Below, in pieces: positions 34,768 through 43,228 of a stretch of 64,000 nt of DNA (position 1 is its first letter; each line of letters begins with the position of its first letter). This stretch comes from Pelagirhabdus alkalitolerans. GTDB lineage: Bacteria; Bacillota; Bacilli; Bacillales; Amphibacillaceae. The position numbers and the translations under genes are program-made. The notes below the pieces were generated by a model, which saw only the letters and a program-made list of their open reading frames with translations, made no database searches and had not been told where the DNA came from. The stretch covers positions 124,001 to 188,000 of the forward strand of contig NZ_FMYI01000001.1 of the NCBI RefSeq assembly GCF_900096905.1, given 5' to 3'.

Positions 34768-35400
34768 TCACTTAATTAAATTATGCTGATAAGCGTAGAT
34801 CGCTGCTTGTGTGCGATCGTTGACATCTAGCTTGCCGAGCAAGTTGCTAACGTGTGCCTTCGCTGTCTTTTGCGCAATGTACAGTTCATCAGCAATGTCT
34901 TGATTCGTTTTTCCTTCTGCAATTAAAAGTAGAATTTCCATTTCACGCGCCGTTAGTTCTTCATGCAGTTGCGGTTTACCTTCATCTCGTATTCGACGTG
35001 TCATTTTCGTCGTGACTTCTTGTTCAAAAACCGATTCACCTTTTGCTGTCTGCCTAATGCCATCCGCTATGACACTTGCTTTAGACGTTTTCAATAAGTA
35101 ACTCGTCGCCCCTGCTTCAAGGGCAGGATACACTTTATCATCATCAATGAAGCTTGTAACCATAATAATTTTCATATCAGGATGGGTTGTGAGAATACGC
35201 TTAGTTGCTTCGATACCATCCATGCCATCCATCACAATATCCATCAAAATCACATCCGGTTTTAGTTGATCTGCTAATGAGATTGCTTCTTCACCATTCG
35301 ACGCCTCTCCTACGACTTCGATGTCTGGCTGAGTGGAAAGATAGGTGACAACCCCGATTCGAACCATTTCATGATCATCTACAAATAGCACTTTAATCAC
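34768..35400 (-). CDS. liaR: Response regulator LiaR (NarL/FixJ type)
   Basis: 210-residue two-domain regulator. The receiver has D8-D9 and phospho-acceptor D54 in VILMDIVMDGMDG; the C-terminal LuxR-type HTH has LTAREMEILLLIAEGKTNQDIAD and AHVSNLLGKL. The start is the GTG at 35400 (MIKVLFVDDHE), matching LiaR length and N-terminus, with AGAGGAG 8 nt upstream. Partner kinase LiaS ends 5 nt upstream. Expected to activate lia target promoters, including its own operon, under cell-wall stress. Confidence 0.92.
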   Translation of the reverse strand: MIKVLFVDDHEMVRIGVVTYLSTQPDIEVVGEASNGEEAISLADQLKPDVILMDIVMDGMDGIEATKRILTTHPDMKIIMVTSFIDDDKVYPALEAGATSYLLKTSKASVIADGIRQTAKGESVFEQEVTTKMTRRIRDEGKPQLHEELTAREMEILLLIAEGKTNQDIADELYIAQKTAKAHVSNLLGKLDVNDRTQAAIYAYQHNLIK

Positions 35401-35405
35401 ACCAT

Positions 35406-36434
35406 TCACTCCTCTACCTGTCTAATTTCTACATCAACATTTAATTTTGTGCCCTCATTTTTAACACTAATCAGTTGAAATTTAGCACCAATCTCTTCTG
35501 CTCGCTCTTTCATATTTCGAAGTCCATATGATCCTGAATATTCATGATCCACATCGAAACCGACGCCATCATCAATGATGGATAAAACCGCTCGATTCCC
35601 TCTTTTAATAAGGGAGACTTGAATACGTTCTGCCTTGGCGTGCCTTAACGCATTGGATAAAGACTCTTGCAGAATTCTAAACAAATGATCTTCTACAATT
35701 CGACTTAAATGAAAGGATTCAATTCGCGATTCGATTGTAATATGAACTTTTTGTTTAAGCTCAGCTAATAGTTGCTCGACACCTTCATGCAATGTATGTT
35801 CATTTAAAGCAGCTGGTCTTAGGTGTAGAAGCAAGGCTCGCATTTCAAGCTGAGCTTGTTGAACCATTTGTTCAATTTTACTCATGGCGGATTTATCGAT
35901 CTCTTTCATTTCTCTAAGCGCTGAGACGAGCATGGAAACAGCAAACAATTCTTGACTAACCGAATCATGCAATTCTCTTGCTAGTCGGTGCCGCTCTTGA
36001 ATAATCCGTTCTTTAATTTGCGCTTCTTCAGTTTCAATTTTTTCACTCATAACCTTTTCAATTCGATGATTGAGTTGATCAAATTCACGATTTAGTGTCC
36101 TTATTTGATCAATAATTGCTTTTGTTTTTGGGTTTTTACCATTGTAAGTGATTATCGTTTCTTTAGAAGTTGATGAAACGCTACGAATAGCTCCCTCGAT
36201 CGTATTCATCTCTGATTTCAAATCATGTACCTGTCGAAATCCGGTAACGATCCCCACAATCAAACTGGTGAGTAGTAGTACACTCCAAAGAGGTAGATCA
36301 AACAAGCTCGGGTGTAGTAATGTCACAATGACAAATTGGTCAACGGTTTGTGAGACCAGATACATAACAAACACACTCAAGCTAAAACAAAGCAATGTAT
36401 GACGCAAAATTCTAAGGGCTAAGACCCGTTTCAT
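35406..36434 (-). CDS. liaS: Cell-envelope stress histidine kinase LiaS
   Basis: 342-residue intramembrane-sensing kinase: two transmembrane helices (about 12-30 and 48-66) with almost no extracellular loop, a coiled linker, HisKA_3 dimerisation domain with phospho-acceptor H156 in RLARELHDSVSQE, and a HATPase with LRILQESLSNALRHAKAE and DDGVGFD. It overlaps liaF by 4 nt. It senses lipid-II-cycle antibiotics indirectly through LiaF in relatives. Confidence 0.92.
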   Translation of the reverse strand: MKRVLALRILRHTLLCFSLSVFVMYLVSQTVDQFVIVTLLHPSLFDLPLWSVLLLTSLIVGIVTGFRQVHDLKSEMNTIEGAIRSVSSTSKETIITYNGKNPKTKAIIDQIRTLNREFDQLNHRIEKVMSEKIETEEAQIKERIIQERHRLARELHDSVSQELFAVSMLVSALREMKEIDKSAMSKIEQMVQQAQLEMRALLLHLRPAALNEHTLHEGVEQLLAELKQKVHITIESRIESFHLSRIVEDHLFRILQESLSNALRHAKAERIQVSLIKRGNRAVLSIIDDGVGFDVDHEYSGSYGLRNMKERAEEIGAKFQLISVKNEGTKLNVDVEIRQVEE

Positions 36435-37150
36435 CCTCGTTTCACCTCAATTTTACCTGCGATTAACGTGGAGTATATTCGAACCTTTTGATGGGCATCA
36501 TCATAGCCCTGTGTTTTTAAATTAAGCGTCCTATTTACAAGACGATCATCACCATAACCAAATACATCAATCGATCCTGTTAAAATTGAATGATGCACGC
36601 GAACTTCTACATCATTCGGAACTATAATTTTAATCGATCCGAACATTTGTTGAATAACGATCGTGGGTTCATCAGACGGTAAAACGGTTTTATTTAAATC
36701 AATAACGGTTTGACCCGCAATGCTTTGATAGTTTATATCATGCCATTTGTAGTTGTCTTTTTCAGTTTTTCTTGTACCAAACCATTGATTTGTAAACAAA
36801 ATATCGCCATCAATAAGTTCTTCATCAGCTGAAGTATTGGCATCACCTTGATCGTTCGATGATTGATGATCTTGAAAATAAACATATAAAAAATACACAA
36901 TTAAACCGACAATTATAAATCGAATGAGTGCTGTATCAAGAATCGTGATCGAAAGCCCTACGGCACTAATCCAAAACATAACTTGTGCAATCGGTCGGTA
37001 ATAATGTTGCCAAGATACAAACACAATACCGCCCCAAATAATAATCCAAATGAATTGCGGGCTTTGGGTGTTTAATATTTCTAACCCTAACACGATCGCA
37101 AAAACGATCAGTAAATACTTTATCAATTGTTGATTGGATTGTTTAGACAT
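36431..37150 (-). CDS. liaF: LiaF, inhibitor of the LiaSR two-component system
   Basis: 239 residues: four hydrophobic N-terminal helices (about 10-90) and a C-terminal beta-rich cytoplasmic/surface domain with FGSIKIIVPNDVEVRVHHS and STLIAGKIEV, characteristic of the LiaF C-terminal domain. LiaF keeps LiaS inactive without stress in B. subtilis. It is the first gene of liaF-liaS-liaR-DUF1700-LiaG-like, with ATGA overlap to liaS. No liaI or liaH is present here, unlike the B. subtilis operon. Confidence 0.9.
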   Translation of the reverse strand: MSKQSNQQLIKYLLIVFAIVLGLEILNTQSPQFIWIIIWGGIVFVSWQHYYRPIAQVMFWISAVGLSITILDTALIRFIIVGLIVYFLYVYFQDHQSSNDQGDANTSADEELIDGDILFTNQWFGTRKTEKDNYKWHDINYQSIAGQTVIDLNKTVLPSDEPTIVIQQMFGSIKIIVPNDVEVRVHHSILTGSIDVFGYGDDRLVNRTLNLKTQGYDDAHQKVRIYSTLIAGKIEVKRG

Positions 37151-37175
37151 CTTACGTTCCTCCTATCTGACTATA

Positions 37176-37251
37176 CTTATAGTTTACACAAGTCATCACC
37201 ATAACGTAATGTGCTAGCGCTCTATTTTTAACTACGTCTAGAGACCTAGAC
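37176..37251 (-). promoter_or_regulatory. liaF promoter and candidate LiaR operator
   Basis: Minus-strand TTATGG (37199-37204) and TATAAG (37176-37181) with a 17-nt spacer form the promoter. Upstream, GTCTAG-GTCT-CTAGAC (37236-37251) is a perfect 6-4-6 dyad centred roughly 75 bp before the start, where activator sites for LiaR lie in B. subtilis. Assignment to LiaR is inference. Confidence 0.5.
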
Positions 37252-37254
37252 AGA

Positions 37255-37279
37255 AAAAACCTGTAGCAAATGCTACAGG
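37255..37279 (-). terminator. Terminator of the Old Yellow Enzyme gene
   Basis: Arms CCTGTAGCA/TGCTACAGG with a 2-nt centre, followed on the minus strand by TTTTTTC. Confidence 0.88.
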
Positions 37280-37289
37280 CTTTTTCTCT

Positions 37290-38417
37290 TTACTTATCTA
37301 CGACAGGGAACCAACCAGGTGTGTTGGTAATGGCTTGCCATAGTGTATTTGGAACAACTAATCGCTCTTGGTCGGCTTTCGTTAAAGTCGTTTGAATCGC
37401 GTCTTCTTCTCCACTTTCCAGCTTTTCAACCCATTTAGGATCAACAATCAGTTCTCTTCCTAAAGCAATAAGTGGAACACCTGTATCTATTGCTGACTTA
37501 ACGTCTTCTGCTGAATAAAGAGAACCAACACCAATGATCGGTAGTTGATCACCAATCCGCTCATGTATTTTTAGAATACGTGATTTCTTATCTTCATCAT
37601 CTCGCATTGAGCCTTGCCAGAAATCTTGGACGGATATATGCAGATAATCCAAGTCTTGCTTACTTAACTCATCAGCAAATGCTAAGGTGTCATCAATTGT
37701 GATACCCGGGTTTTCTGCTTCTTCAGGTGATAAGCGATAACCGACGATAAACGGTTCATTTGCATGTTCTGATACAGATTGTTTGACCGCATCGATCACC
37801 GCCAGTGGAAATGTCATTCTTTTTTCTAACGTGCCTCCCCACTGGTCTGTTCGTCTATTTGAATGGGGTGAGAAAAATTGTTGTATTAAGTAAGTATTCG
37901 CTCCGTGAATTTCCACGCCATCAAAGCCCGCTTCAATGGCGCGTCTAGTTGCCTGGGCAAAATCATTGATAATGGATTTAATTTCTTGATCTTCTAATTC
38001 ACGTGGTACGAGGGCATCTGGACGAAGCGGTGCAACCGCACTCGCACTTGTCGGTTGATTGTCGGGTAATAATTCAGGCGGTGCCATCCTGCCTGCATGG
38101 AAAATTTGCAAGATCGCTTTAGCACCTTCTCCTTTGATCGTATCCGCTAATTTTCTTAAACTAGGAATCGTTGCATCCGATGCCGCGCTAATTTCATTCA
38201 CAAAACCTTTTCCTCCAGGTGTTACGTAAGCTACAGCTGTGACAAGAGCTCCAACGCCCCCAGCACGTTCTTTGTAATAAGCAAGTTCTTCATCAGTGAC
38301 CATTCCATCATCATCTGATGCAAAGTTCGTCATAGGTGCCATTAGCACCCGGTTTTTCAAACGAACGCCACTTTTAAAAGTAAAATCTTCAAATAAAGAT
38401 TGGTATTGTTTATTCAT
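37290..38417 (-). CDS. NADH-dependent flavin oxidoreductase (Old Yellow Enzyme family)
   Basis: 375-residue FMN TIM-barrel enzyme, closest by eye to the YqiG-like bacterial group. Landmarks: RVLMAPMTNFASDD at the first strand, QIFHAGRM, the active-site pair in GFDGVEIHGANTYLIQQFFSPHSNRRTDQWGG, and GVGSLYSAEDV near the phosphate site. Such enzymes reduce activated alkenes and electrophiles. Upstream lies a 10-bp dyad and a TTTGAATTCAAA palindrome that recurs at the nitroreductase gene, hinting at electrophile-responsive control. Confidence 0.92.
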   Translation of the reverse strand: MNKQYQSLFEDFTFKSGVRLKNRVLMAPMTNFASDDDGMVTDEELAYYKERAGGVGALVTAVAYVTPGGKGFVNEISAASDATIPSLRKLADTIKGEGAKAILQIFHAGRMAPPELLPDNQPTSASAVAPLRPDALVPRELEDQEIKSIINDFAQATRRAIEAGFDGVEIHGANTYLIQQFFSPHSNRRTDQWGGTLEKRMTFPLAVIDAVKQSVSEHANEPFIVGYRLSPEEAENPGITIDDTLAFADELSKQDLDYLHISVQDFWQGSMRDDEDKKSRILKIHERIGDQLPIIGVGSLYSAEDVKSAIDTGVPLIALGRELIVDPKWVEKLESGEEDAIQTTLTKADQERLVVPNTLWQAITNTPGWFPVVDK

Positions 38418-38436
38418 TTCATATAACCTCCTTAGG

Positions 38437-38476
38437 ATTACATATTATTTTAGTTAATATGTAATTTGAATTCAAA
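38437..38476 (-). promoter_or_regulatory. Palindromic operator and promoter region of the OYE gene
   Basis: ATTACATATT (38437-38446) and AATATGTAAT (38456-38465) form a perfect 10-nt dyad with a 9-nt spacer, overlapping minus-strand TTGAAT (-35) and TAAAAT (-10). It abuts TTTGAATTCAAA (38465-38476), a perfect 12-bp palindrome. A MarR- or PadR-type repressor is likely, but none is adjacent. Confidence 0.55.
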
Positions 38477-38601
38477 ATATTCGACTTAACCTTTCAAATA
38501 TTTAATTTTAAATATATCTTTGGAGAGTTCGAGATCATTCTGCAAAAATTCTGCTTCCTATACTGCGGAACATACTTTGCTCCCTATAAAATAACACTCA
38601 T

Positions 38602-39138
38602 TTAATCATCTATAAGTTGATCTATATATTCAATCAGTGGATTTAAATATTTCTGATTAGAGTGATCATATGACCCGGAAATAGCTTGACTCGTTCCACT
38701 TTCTATTTCTGATTTATCTTTTTTTAATTCTAATAGTTTACTAAAGCTTTTCATTATTAATTTATCGAACATGCCCATCTTTTTATAATTCAATCCACTT
38801 TGACAATAAAACAGCTTAATATTATTCAACTCATCTTCCGAGAAATTATTATTTTTTATATTTAAAATTAATTCTTCATGAAACGGTGTTCCGCCTGTTA
38901 CTAAAACAATAAACTGTTTATTAGCCGTATTTAATACCTCTTGTTTAAATGCTTTGATGCCTTTGATTCGTCCAGCGTGAAGACCCGCACCATAGATAAC
39001 GATATCATAATCATTAATGCTTACACTGTTTATCTCTTCGAAACGTACCACGTGGCAGGAAATGGATTTAGTTAACCAATCTACGTATTTCTTTGTGAAA
39101 CCTGTTTTTGACTGATAAATGATTAGTATCGATTGCAT
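38602..39138 (-). CDS. Flavodoxin-domain protein
   Basis: 178 residues. N-terminal ILIIYQSKTGFTKKYVDWL is a flavodoxin phosphate-binding loop, followed by YDIVIYGAGLHAGRIKGIKAF and FIVLVTGGTPFHEE, resembling HemG-type protoporphyrinogen oxidase/flavodoxin_5 proteins. The C-terminal half is lysine-rich and less conserved. The start MQSILIIY at 39138 has GAGAGTG upstream. It is visibly more AT-rich than the neighbouring genes, which may mean later acquisition. The redox partner is unknown. Confidence 0.78.
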   Translation of the reverse strand: MQSILIIYQSKTGFTKKYVDWLTKSISCHVVRFEEINSVSINDYDIVIYGAGLHAGRIKGIKAFKQEVLNTANKQFIVLVTGGTPFHEELILNIKNNNFSEDELNNIKLFYCQSGLNYKKMGMFDKLIMKSFSKLLELKKDKSEIESGTSQAISGSYDHSNQKYLNPLIEYIDQLIDD

Positions 39139-39226
39139 TTTGATCACTCTCTTTTCTTTTTTAATAAACACGTATTCTATTGAAAAGTAAAATTCACTTT
39201 ATCTTATTCTAAATTATATATTAAAA

Positions 39227-39264
39227 GCCCCAGAACTTTGAATTTAAACCAAAGATTCTGGGGC
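39227..39264 (-). terminator. Terminator of the chemoreceptor gene
   Basis: GCCCCAGAA...TTCTGGGGC stem extended by CTTT/AAAG with one mismatch, then minus-strand TTTTAATAT. Confidence 0.82.
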
Positions 39265-39287
39265 ATAATCGTTGAAATTTATTAAGT

Positions 39288-41303
39288 TTATTTTGAAATT
39301 TTAAAATGGTTTACTTTATCTGATAAATCTTTCGAAAGCTGAGATAATTGATCAGCACTATTCGTAACTTCTTCCATCGATCCTAATAATTCTTCAGAGG
39401 AAGCTGCTGTTTGTTCGACACCTGCAGCTGACTCTTGCGAAACAGATGCAATTTCGCCAATTGATTCGTTCATTTTTTCACTATCATTAACAATTTCATT
39501 TAAGTGCGCTGATATACTCTTAAACATAGCCGCCATATCATTCACAGATTGATTGATTTCTGTAAAGCTCTCTCCGGTAATCGAAATTTGTTTAGAACCT
39601 TTTTCCACCACTTGATAACCATTTTGAAGCGAATTCATGACTTCACTTGATTCTTTCTGGATACCCGTCACAATGTTTGTAATATTCCCAATTGAAGATG
39701 TTACTTCTTCGGCTAGCTTACGAACCTCATCAGCTACAACTGCGAATCCTTTACCGTGCTCACCTGCACGAGCAGCTTCAATAGCAGCATTCAATGCTAA
39801 TAAATTTGTTTGTTCAGCAATTCCTTGGATTACTTCAACAAGTTTTGAAATTTCTGTTGATTGTTGATCAAGATTGCCTACTTTTTCTACTGCATCTTGT
39901 ACAATTTGATAGATTTTATCCATTTGAGCTACAGATTCACTCATTAATTCTTGCCCTTTTTCACTTTGTTCAATAATACTATTTGATTGTTTATTCATCT
40001 GCTCTGTATTATGGCTTGCCTCATTAATTTTTTTAACGAACCCTTCCATTAATTCAGATATTGTGCCAGATGTGTTAGCTTGTGATTCTGCACCTGAAGA
40101 TAGTTCCTGCATCGTTGTTGCAATTTGTTTACTTCCATCAGTCACTTCGTTTGCAGCTTGAGTTAAACCTTCACTATTTCTCGACAAGTGATCTGTCGCA
40201 TAAGATACACTTTTTATAACATCAAGTAATGACGCTTGCATTTTATTTGTTGCATTAACCAAATCTCCAATTTCATCTTTTCTTCTCATCAATTTCTCAG
40301 GCACCTCTTGTGTAAAATCAGCATCAGCAAGTACATTTAAGTGCTTAGAGACTTGTGAGATGGGTTTGGAAAGTAAATTTGCGATAATAAATGATCCAAT
40401 TACGACTAATAAAACAGCTATTGATATAAAAATGATTGATAAAACTGTCATGGCTTCAACTTCTGCATAAACTTCATCAGTAGGAGCGGTTACAACAACT
40501 CTCCATCCTGATTGATCGACAGTAGCAAATGACGCATACATTTCATTACCCGAAGCATCTGTGTAAGTTACATGTCCCGTATCATTTGCTAAGATCTCAT
40601 TTTCAAATGCTTTTAACGTTTCATCATTTAAATTAAGATCATTATAATTTTGACCGCTAATTTCCTCATCAGGGTGGTAAATTAACTCCCCTGCTTCCGA
40701 CATTAAAAAACCGAATCCTGTATCAGCAATTTGAATTTGACCTATCGTGTCTGATAGAACATCCAGTTCAACATAACTAGCAATGACCCCATTAAAATCA
40801 TTATCTTGATCCAGGACAGGAACGGCCACAACAATTTGCTCATTTCCTGTTTCCGCATTCTCAATAACATCACTTATTGCAAATTCATTGGTCTCTCGGG
40901 CTTCTATAAAATAATCTCGATCGCTTAGATTAATTCCAGCAATGTCAATGTTTCCATCACTATCCACGGCGCTTGCAAGCTCTACATCTGAATCAGTAAC
41001 TTCCAGGTGATATAAAATCTCATTTATATAATCCATATCCATTTCTCGAAACTCAGGATTCGCTTCTAAATTGTTTGAAAGTTGGGCTACCTTGTTATCG
41101 ATCCAATCACTTAATGTATTTCGATTTAGCTGAGCTAATTCTGTTTGCTGGTCTTCAATGTTATTTTGCAAAAATGAACTAAACTGACCCGTTTGAAAAA
41201 ATGCTAAGAAAATAAGTGGAATAAGAGCAATACAAAGCATACTTAACATAAATTTAAACTTTAAGGTACTAAGAAACTTCCTACTTTTTTGAATAATATT
41301 CAT
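39288..41303 (-). CDS. Methyl-accepting chemotaxis protein with Cache sensor domain
   Basis: 671-residue chemoreceptor: TM1 (about 18-38), extracellular dCache-type ligand domain (about 45-285, with LSDRDYFIEARETNEFAISD and GVIASYVELDVLSDTIG), TM2 (about 288-310), HAMP, then the coiled-coil signalling domain with hairpin tip NLLALNAAIEAARAGEHGKG and FAVVADEVRKLAEE. No methyltransferase or che genes are nearby; it would feed a distant CheA/CheW array. The ligand is unknown; Cache domains often bind amino acids. The ATG at 41303 has GAGGAGAG 5 nt upstream. Confidence 0.93.
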   Translation of the reverse strand: MNIIQKSRKFLSTLKFKFMLSMLCIALIPLIFLAFFQTGQFSSFLQNNIEDQQTELAQLNRNTLSDWIDNKVAQLSNNLEANPEFREMDMDYINEILYHLEVTDSDVELASAVDSDGNIDIAGINLSDRDYFIEARETNEFAISDVIENAETGNEQIVVAVPVLDQDNDFNGVIASYVELDVLSDTIGQIQIADTGFGFLMSEAGELIYHPDEEISGQNYNDLNLNDETLKAFENEILANDTGHVTYTDASGNEMYASFATVDQSGWRVVVTAPTDEVYAEVEAMTVLSIIFISIAVLLVVIGSFIIANLLSKPISQVSKHLNVLADADFTQEVPEKLMRRKDEIGDLVNATNKMQASLLDVIKSVSYATDHLSRNSEGLTQAANEVTDGSKQIATTMQELSSGAESQANTSGTISELMEGFVKKINEASHNTEQMNKQSNSIIEQSEKGQELMSESVAQMDKIYQIVQDAVEKVGNLDQQSTEISKLVEVIQGIAEQTNLLALNAAIEAARAGEHGKGFAVVADEVRKLAEEVTSSIGNITNIVTGIQKESSEVMNSLQNGYQVVEKGSKQISITGESFTEINQSVNDMAAMFKSISAHLNEIVNDSEKMNESIGEIASVSQESAAGVEQTAASSEELLGSMEEVTNSADQLSQLSKDLSDKVNHFKISK

Positions 41304-41462
41304 GATTTCTCTCCTCTGTGATCTTAAATAGATAAAACAGCTACTCACAAAAAAAGATGAATATTAGTTCAAAATGTTTGCAAAAGTACTATGTGCCGCG
41401 AAGAATAAATCATAGACTAGTAAACAATTGATTAAATTGTCTTTTTTTGACGAATAATATTT

Positions 41463-41491
41463 ATTATATTCCGGTTTTTTATCAAAGTAAA
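41463..41491 (-). promoter_or_regulatory. Promoter of the chemoreceptor gene
   Basis: Minus-strand TTTACT (41486-41491) and consensus TATAAT (41463-41468), spacer 17 nt, giving a leader of about 155 nt. No SigD-type motility promoter is evident. The 378-bp gene-free stretch 41304-41681 holds this and the padR control region. Confidence 0.5.
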
Positions 41492-41606
41492 GCACTAAAT
41501 TGTCCTTAATGTAGTTTTTTTTAACTAAACCTAAAGACTTATTAATTGTCGAATTTTTCAGTGTTTTCCTATAACAGATTAGTGGGAAAAATAGGATTTG
41601 TTTTTA

Positions 41607-41664
41607 TTGCCTTTTATGTCACATCGTGATATACTCATATCATGATATATATCACAACGTGACA
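41607..41664 (+). promoter_or_regulatory. padR promoter with large inverted-repeat operator
   Basis: TTGCCT (41607-41612) and TATACT (41630-41635), spacer 17 nt. Two 17-nt arms (41617-41633 and 41648-41664; TGTCAC..GTGATATA and complement, two mismatches) flank the -10, and ATATCATGATAT in the centre is itself a palindrome. The position implies autorepression by the PadR protein. Confidence 0.65.
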
Positions 41665-41681
41665 CATTAAGGAGGAAGAAA

Positions 41682-42023
41682 ATGGCCTCACATACTGATA
41701 AAGCGATTAAAAAATATATCCCGATGTCAGAAACAGCCTTCTATATTTTATTGACGCTTTATGCGCAGCCGCAACACGGTTATGGCATCGTCAAATATGT
41801 TGAGCACCTGACAGATGGTCGATTAACTTTAGGATCGGGAACAGTCTATGGAACCATCACGAAAATGCTTAAAGACCACTTAATCGTTGTTTATGCCAAC
41901 GAAGAACGGAAGAAAATTTATGAAATCACAGAACTAGGTATCGAAGTGATCGAGCATGAAATGACGCGACTTGAGGAACTGCACAAAAATGCGCTTGCAC
42001 ATTGGAGGAATAAGCATGATTAA
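41682..42023 (+). CDS. PadR family transcriptional regulator
   Basis: 113-residue winged-helix repressor, with the PadR core SETAFYILLTLYAQPQHGYGIVK and the recognition part LTLGSGTVYGTITKMLKDHLI, then a C-terminal dimer helix. TTAAGGAGGAAG precedes the ATG. The stop overlaps the next gene's start by 8 nt. The arrangement PadR then DUF2812 is common in Firmicutes; members usually repress their own operon and respond to envelope stress or small phenolic/drug ligands. Confidence 0.92.
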   Translation: MASHTDKAIKKYIPMSETAFYILLTLYAQPQHGYGIVKYVEHLTDGRLTLGSGTVYGTITKMLKDHLIVVYANEERKKIYEITELGIEVIEHEMTRLEELHKNALAHWRNKHD

Positions 42024-43215
42024 AAAAACATTTTGGAAGCCGTTTTGGAGCTATCATATCCAAGGTACAGAAAAGTGGCTTGAAAGAATGGCTAATGAAG
42101 GCTATACACTTTCCCGTATTCAACCCAAATTAAGTCGATTTACATTTATAAAAGAACCGTCAACTCATCAAACATTTAATATTGCTTTTGACCGGACTCA
42201 GCATCATACTCTTCCTCAAGCACTTCAAGAAGATGATTGGGAAATGATCGATCAAAAGCGAAAGTGGGGTGTTTACGGTAATTCTAAGCAAAAAGATGAT
42301 GTAAAAACATCGATGGTTCGAGATCAACTCATGTCAAGAAACAGTAAAATTGAAATGGCTTGGTGGATTTTTTTCATCTATATCCTTTTTAACTTACTCT
42401 TACAAACGAGTTTAGGCCTGATTATTTATTTCAACGAAGGTACCGTTAACACAACGCGTGTAGAAAGCCCGTTTTGGATCGTCACGTATATTGTGCTTGC
42501 GGTTCAACTCGTTATTATCATCATCGGCGTCTATTCTCTCGTTATGCTTAAGAAAGAATCGCGACGTTTAAAAAATGCAAGCACTGACAATGACATCACC
42601 CTACAAACTAGAGATAAACCAAAGAACACATCAACGAATAAGCGACATTTTTATAAGTTTAGTTGGATTTATTCTCCAGACAAACTGGAATCATGGTTGG
42701 AAGAAAAAGAGCAACTAGGTTGGCATTTAACGTACGTTTATAAAAGTGGTCTGAAATTTCAATTTGAAAAATCAGAACCGAAATTATACGCCTATCATGT
42801 TCAGTTTGAACCCAGGTCAGACAGTAGCGCGCATTCTCTTTATAGTGAAGCAGGTTGGGAATGTATTTATACTACATCATTCTCTTGGCATCACTGGTCG
42901 ATTTGGAGACAATCTTATTCCAAAGAAGCAGAAAAACCTAACATCCATCACGATCAGGCGAGTCAAAAGCAAGAGGCTATGCGTATCGCAAAAATCCATA
43001 CATGGATGTATTCGCCTGTTATATTAATTTTTGCTTTTAACTTCTTTTCCTTTATGTTGCCAAGAGCATTAGAAGAAGGCTATTTCTCACTGTCACGTAT
43101 TGAACAATTCAATACGGTCATATTCCCTCTTGCGATGTCCATTTTCTTAGTGAGTGTGGCGAGGGCTTGGTTCTACTATTTCAGAGTGAGAAATAAACAA
43201 AATCAAATCGAATAA
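42016..43215 (+). CDS. Tandem-DUF2812 membrane protein
   Basis: 399 residues. Two DUF2812 modules: residues about 5-60 (FWSYHIQGTEKWLERMANEGYTL) and about 210-280 (WIYSPDKLESWLEEKEQLGWHLTYV). Each is followed by two transmembrane helices (about 110-132 and 148-172; about 330-350 and 368-388). This looks like an internal duplication. GGAGGAATAAGC precedes the ATG at 42016 inside the padR 3' end. The function is unknown; the operon suggests it is the PadR target, perhaps an envelope sensor or anti-regulator. Confidence 0.85.
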   Translation: MIKKTFWKPFWSYHIQGTEKWLERMANEGYTLSRIQPKLSRFTFIKEPSTHQTFNIAFDRTQHHTLPQALQEDDWEMIDQKRKWGVYGNSKQKDDVKTSMVRDQLMSRNSKIEMAWWIFFIYILFNLLLQTSLGLIIYFNEGTVNTTRVESPFWIVTYIVLAVQLVIIIIGVYSLVMLKKESRRLKNASTDNDITLQTRDKPKNTSTNKRHFYKFSWIYSPDKLESWLEEKEQLGWHLTYVYKSGLKFQFEKSEPKLYAYHVQFEPRSDSSAHSLYSEAGWECIYTTSFSWHHWSIWRQSYSKEAEKPNIHHDQASQKQEAMRIAKIHTWMYSPVILIFAFNFFSFMLPRALEEGYFSLSRIEQFNTVIFPLAMSIFLVSVARAWFYYFRVRNKQNQIE

Positions 43216-43228
43216 GGAGATGGAGAGT

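Noticed and set aside
41424..41446. Plus-strand hairpin ACAATT/AATTGT followed by a T-run
   Set aside because: It looks like a terminator, but no plus-strand gene precedes it; more likely part of the AT-rich leader of the divergent chemoreceptor gene.
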